A DNA stretch of 64,000 bases. Origin: Streptomyces sp. DG2A-72 (lineage in GTDB: Bacteria > Actinomycetota > Actinomycetes > Streptomycetales > Streptomycetaceae). Positions 62,840 through 64,000 of this stretch are shown in pieces. A program made the translations under genes and the position numbers. The stretch's first letter is position 1. Every line of letters begins with the position of its first letter. Where the stretch lies: positions 3,806,001 to 3,870,000 of the forward strand of contig NZ_JASTLC010000001.1 in the NCBI RefSeq assembly GCF_030499575.1, in the 5' to 3' direction. A model generated the notes under the pieces. The model did not search any database, was not told the DNA's origin, and saw only the letters and a program-made list of their open reading frames with translations.

Positions 62840-63426
62840 TGACCGAGCCCGAAGAGCCCAAGGTGCGCACACTGGATGCCCGCTCACTGCGCGGGCTGGC
62901 GCATCCGCTGCGCATTCAGCTGCTGGTCGCGTTGCGGCGGCATGGACCGGCCACGGCGTCGATGCTCGCGGAGCGGCTGGGTGAGTCGAGCGGCGCCACC
63001 AGCTACCACCTGCGCCAGCTCGCCGCGCACGGCTTCGTGGAGGACGCGCCGGAGCGAGGCAAGGGGCGGGAGCGGTGGTGGCAGGCGGCCGACGATGGCG
63101 TGCGGTTCGACGAGACGCTGCGCCGGGACCCGGATCCGAGCGTGCGCGGTGCGGCAGCCGTGTTCATGCACGAGGTTTCGAACGTGCACACCCAGGAGCT
63201 CGCGACCTGGCTCGGCAATCCGAGCGACTGGTCGGTGGAGTGGGACCGCGCGAGCGATCTGAGCGACTTCACGCTGCGGCTCACGCCCGAGCTCGCCGAG
63301 GAACTCATCGAGAAGATGCACGACCTGGTGCAGAGCTATGCGTCACTGCCATCTCTGTCCGAGGACACCCCGGACGCGGAGACGGTACGCGTCCACACGC
63401 ACGTCTTTCCCAGCCCGACGCATTGA
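62839..63426 (+). CDS. ArsR/winged-helix transcriptional regulator
   Basis: 195 residues from ATG 62839. HTH: SLRGLAHPLRIQLLVALRRH, GPATASMLAERLGESSGATS, YHLRQLAAHGFVEDAPERGK and GRERWWQAADDGVRFDE, an ArsR-type winged helix with a beta-wing. The C-terminal ~100 residues (TLRLTPELAEELIEKMHDLV) are helical and lack Cys metal sites. Probably a repressor of its own operon or a nearby transporter; ligand unknown. Followed by a small ORF 14 bp later. Confidence 0.9.
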   Translation: MTEPEEPKVRTLDARSLRGLAHPLRIQLLVALRRHGPATASMLAERLGESSGATSYHLRQLAAHGFVEDAPERGKGRERWWQAADDGVRFDETLRRDPDPSVRGAAAVFMHEVSNVHTQELATWLGNPSDWSVEWDRASDLSDFTLRLTPELAEELIEKMHDLVQSYASLPSLSEDTPDAETVRVHTHVFPSPTH

Positions 63427-63440
63427 GAGGCGACCACCCG

Positions 63441-63641
63441 ATGCACCCCGACATCCATCTCGCCCTGCATCACGCCCGTGCCGCCGAGCTGCGTGCCGAG
63501 GCAGCGGCACACCGTCTCGCGGGCGCCACGGCGAAGCCCGGCCGTCCCTTGCGGACCCGCGTCGGCTGGACCCTCGTAGAAGTGGGCCTGCGACTGGCCA
63601 CCCCCAGACCGTCGGCCCCGGCGCCCAGCCCTAGCAGCTAG
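63441..63641 (+). CDS. Small basic protein downstream of the regulator
   Basis: 66 residues from ATG 63441: MHPDIHLALHHARAAELRAE, AAAHRLAGATAKPGRPLRTR, VGWTLVEVGLRLATPRPSAP. Helical N-terminus with the pattern HLALHHARAAELRAEA and a short C-terminal hydrophobic helix. Similar small proteins occur next to regulators in Streptomyces; function unknown. Its last 11 bp overlap the end of the convergent protease gene. Confidence 0.7.
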   Translation: MHPDIHLALHHARAAELRAEAAAHRLAGATAKPGRPLRTRVGWTLVEVGLRLATPRPSAPAPSPSS

Positions 63642-64000
63642 GCACGGAACCCTTCCCGCTCTCCAACGCCACCAGCGCACTGACCGCGCCCTTGAGGTTG
63701 GTCACCGGAATCAGCCGCAGCCCCTTCGGCAGCTCCGACTTCGCGTCGCCGCACTCGTCCTTCGGGACCAGGAACACGGTCGCCCCGTCGCGCCGCGCGG
63801 CCTGCGTCTTCAGGGCGACGCCGCCGACCGCGCCGACCGTTCCGTCGGCCTCGATCGTCCCCGTGCCGGCGACGCTACGACCGCCGGTGAGGTCGCCGCC
63901 GCTGCCGTTGCCGTTGAGCTTGTCGATGATGCCGAGGGAGAAGAGGAGCCCGGCGCTGGGGCCGCCGACGTCGGCGAGCCTCAGGGTGACCTTGACGTTC
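63631..64000 (-). CDS. PDZ/Lon-type (YlbL-like) protease, C-terminal part
   Basis: Runs off the right edge; ~123 C-terminal residues are visible, ending SGKGSVPSC with TAG at 63631. GGPSAGLLFSLGIIDKLNGN carries the Lon Ser in PSAG, and GTIEADGTVGAVGGVALKTQ the catalytic Lys (VALKTQ). This is the S16/Lon catalytic domain that follows a PDZ domain in YlbL-type proteins, which are membrane-anchored. Upstream parts are outside the window. Confidence 0.9.
   Translation of the reverse strand, partial: NVKVTLRLADVGGPSAGLLFSLGIIDKLNGNGSGGDLTGGRSVAGTGTIEADGTVGAVGGVALKTQAARRDGATVFLVPKDECGDAKSELPKGLRLIPVTNLKGAVSALVALESGKGSVPSC

Overview
The window is a chromosomal segment of a Streptomyces-like actinomycete. 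The support is uniformly high GC with GC3-biased codons, frequent GTG starts, an SsgA-family sporulation protein, GlcNAc PTS genes carrying DasR-type operators, a CysM/CysO/Mec cysteine locus and a chaperone/ABC/RDD gene set typical of the genus. From about 31 kb onward the gene order (class A PBP, GroES-like, bcp, tRNA-Leu, rdgB, rph, nagF/nagE1/nagE2, cysM-cysO-mec, clpS, pncB, pncA, RDD genes, ssgG, hppD) matches, as far as I remember it, the core region of S. coelicolor around SCO2897-SCO2930. The first 28 kb or so is more accessory.

Layout. 0-2 kb: the end of a type I PKS/acyltransferase protein, then three small reverse-strand genes (membrane protein, VOC protein, RibD/DHFR-like reductase). 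2.3-8.8 kb: a compact three-gene forward operon encoding a 1518-residue TPR-CHAT caspase-like protein, an unrecognised mid-size protein and a TPR protein; this is the most likely undescribed system here. 8.8-15.9 kb: an acyltransferase-3 membrane protein with an uncertain end, a small secreted Cys/His peptide, a DUF4037 protein, a leucine-rich repeat protein and several small or broken genes. 16-28.6 kb: secreted enzymes (pectate lyase with ricin lectin, sortase-anchored alginate-lyase-like protein, SGNH esterase), an IMPase-hydrolase pair, an internally deleted Hsp20, a decayed GH27-like glycosidase, DUF445 and DUF1707 proteins. Dispersed non-coding repeats lie in the gaps. 28.6-31.2 kb: an ABC-2 exporter operon in which two of three genes carry single-base homopolymer frameshifts.

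31-64 kb is housekeeping: cell-wall synthesis, peroxide defence, an HNH nuclease next to tRNA-Leu(UAG), nucleotide-pool sanitation and RNase PH, GlcNAc uptake under DasR, a protein-thiocarboxylate cysteine pathway (CysM, CysO, JAMM protease) with a cysteine-ending leader peptide, NAD salvage (pncB, pncA), ClpS, RDD proteins, SsgG, glycolate-oxidase-like and HPPD enzymes, a betaine/choline-type ABC importer, an ArsR-type repressor with a perfect operator, and the end of a PDZ/Lon-type protease.

Two themes cut across the window. First, short tandem duplications (13-29 bp units, 2-6 copies) occur repeatedly, three times directly over stop codons (nagE1, clpS, hppD) and once at a start (the betaine ABC ATPase). 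Second, many genes are broken or trimmed (frameshifted ABC genes, GH27 pseudogene, Hsp20 lacking part of its core, an AsnC/Lrp regulator reduced to its last 46 residues). Some single-base homopolymer breaks may be sequencing errors.
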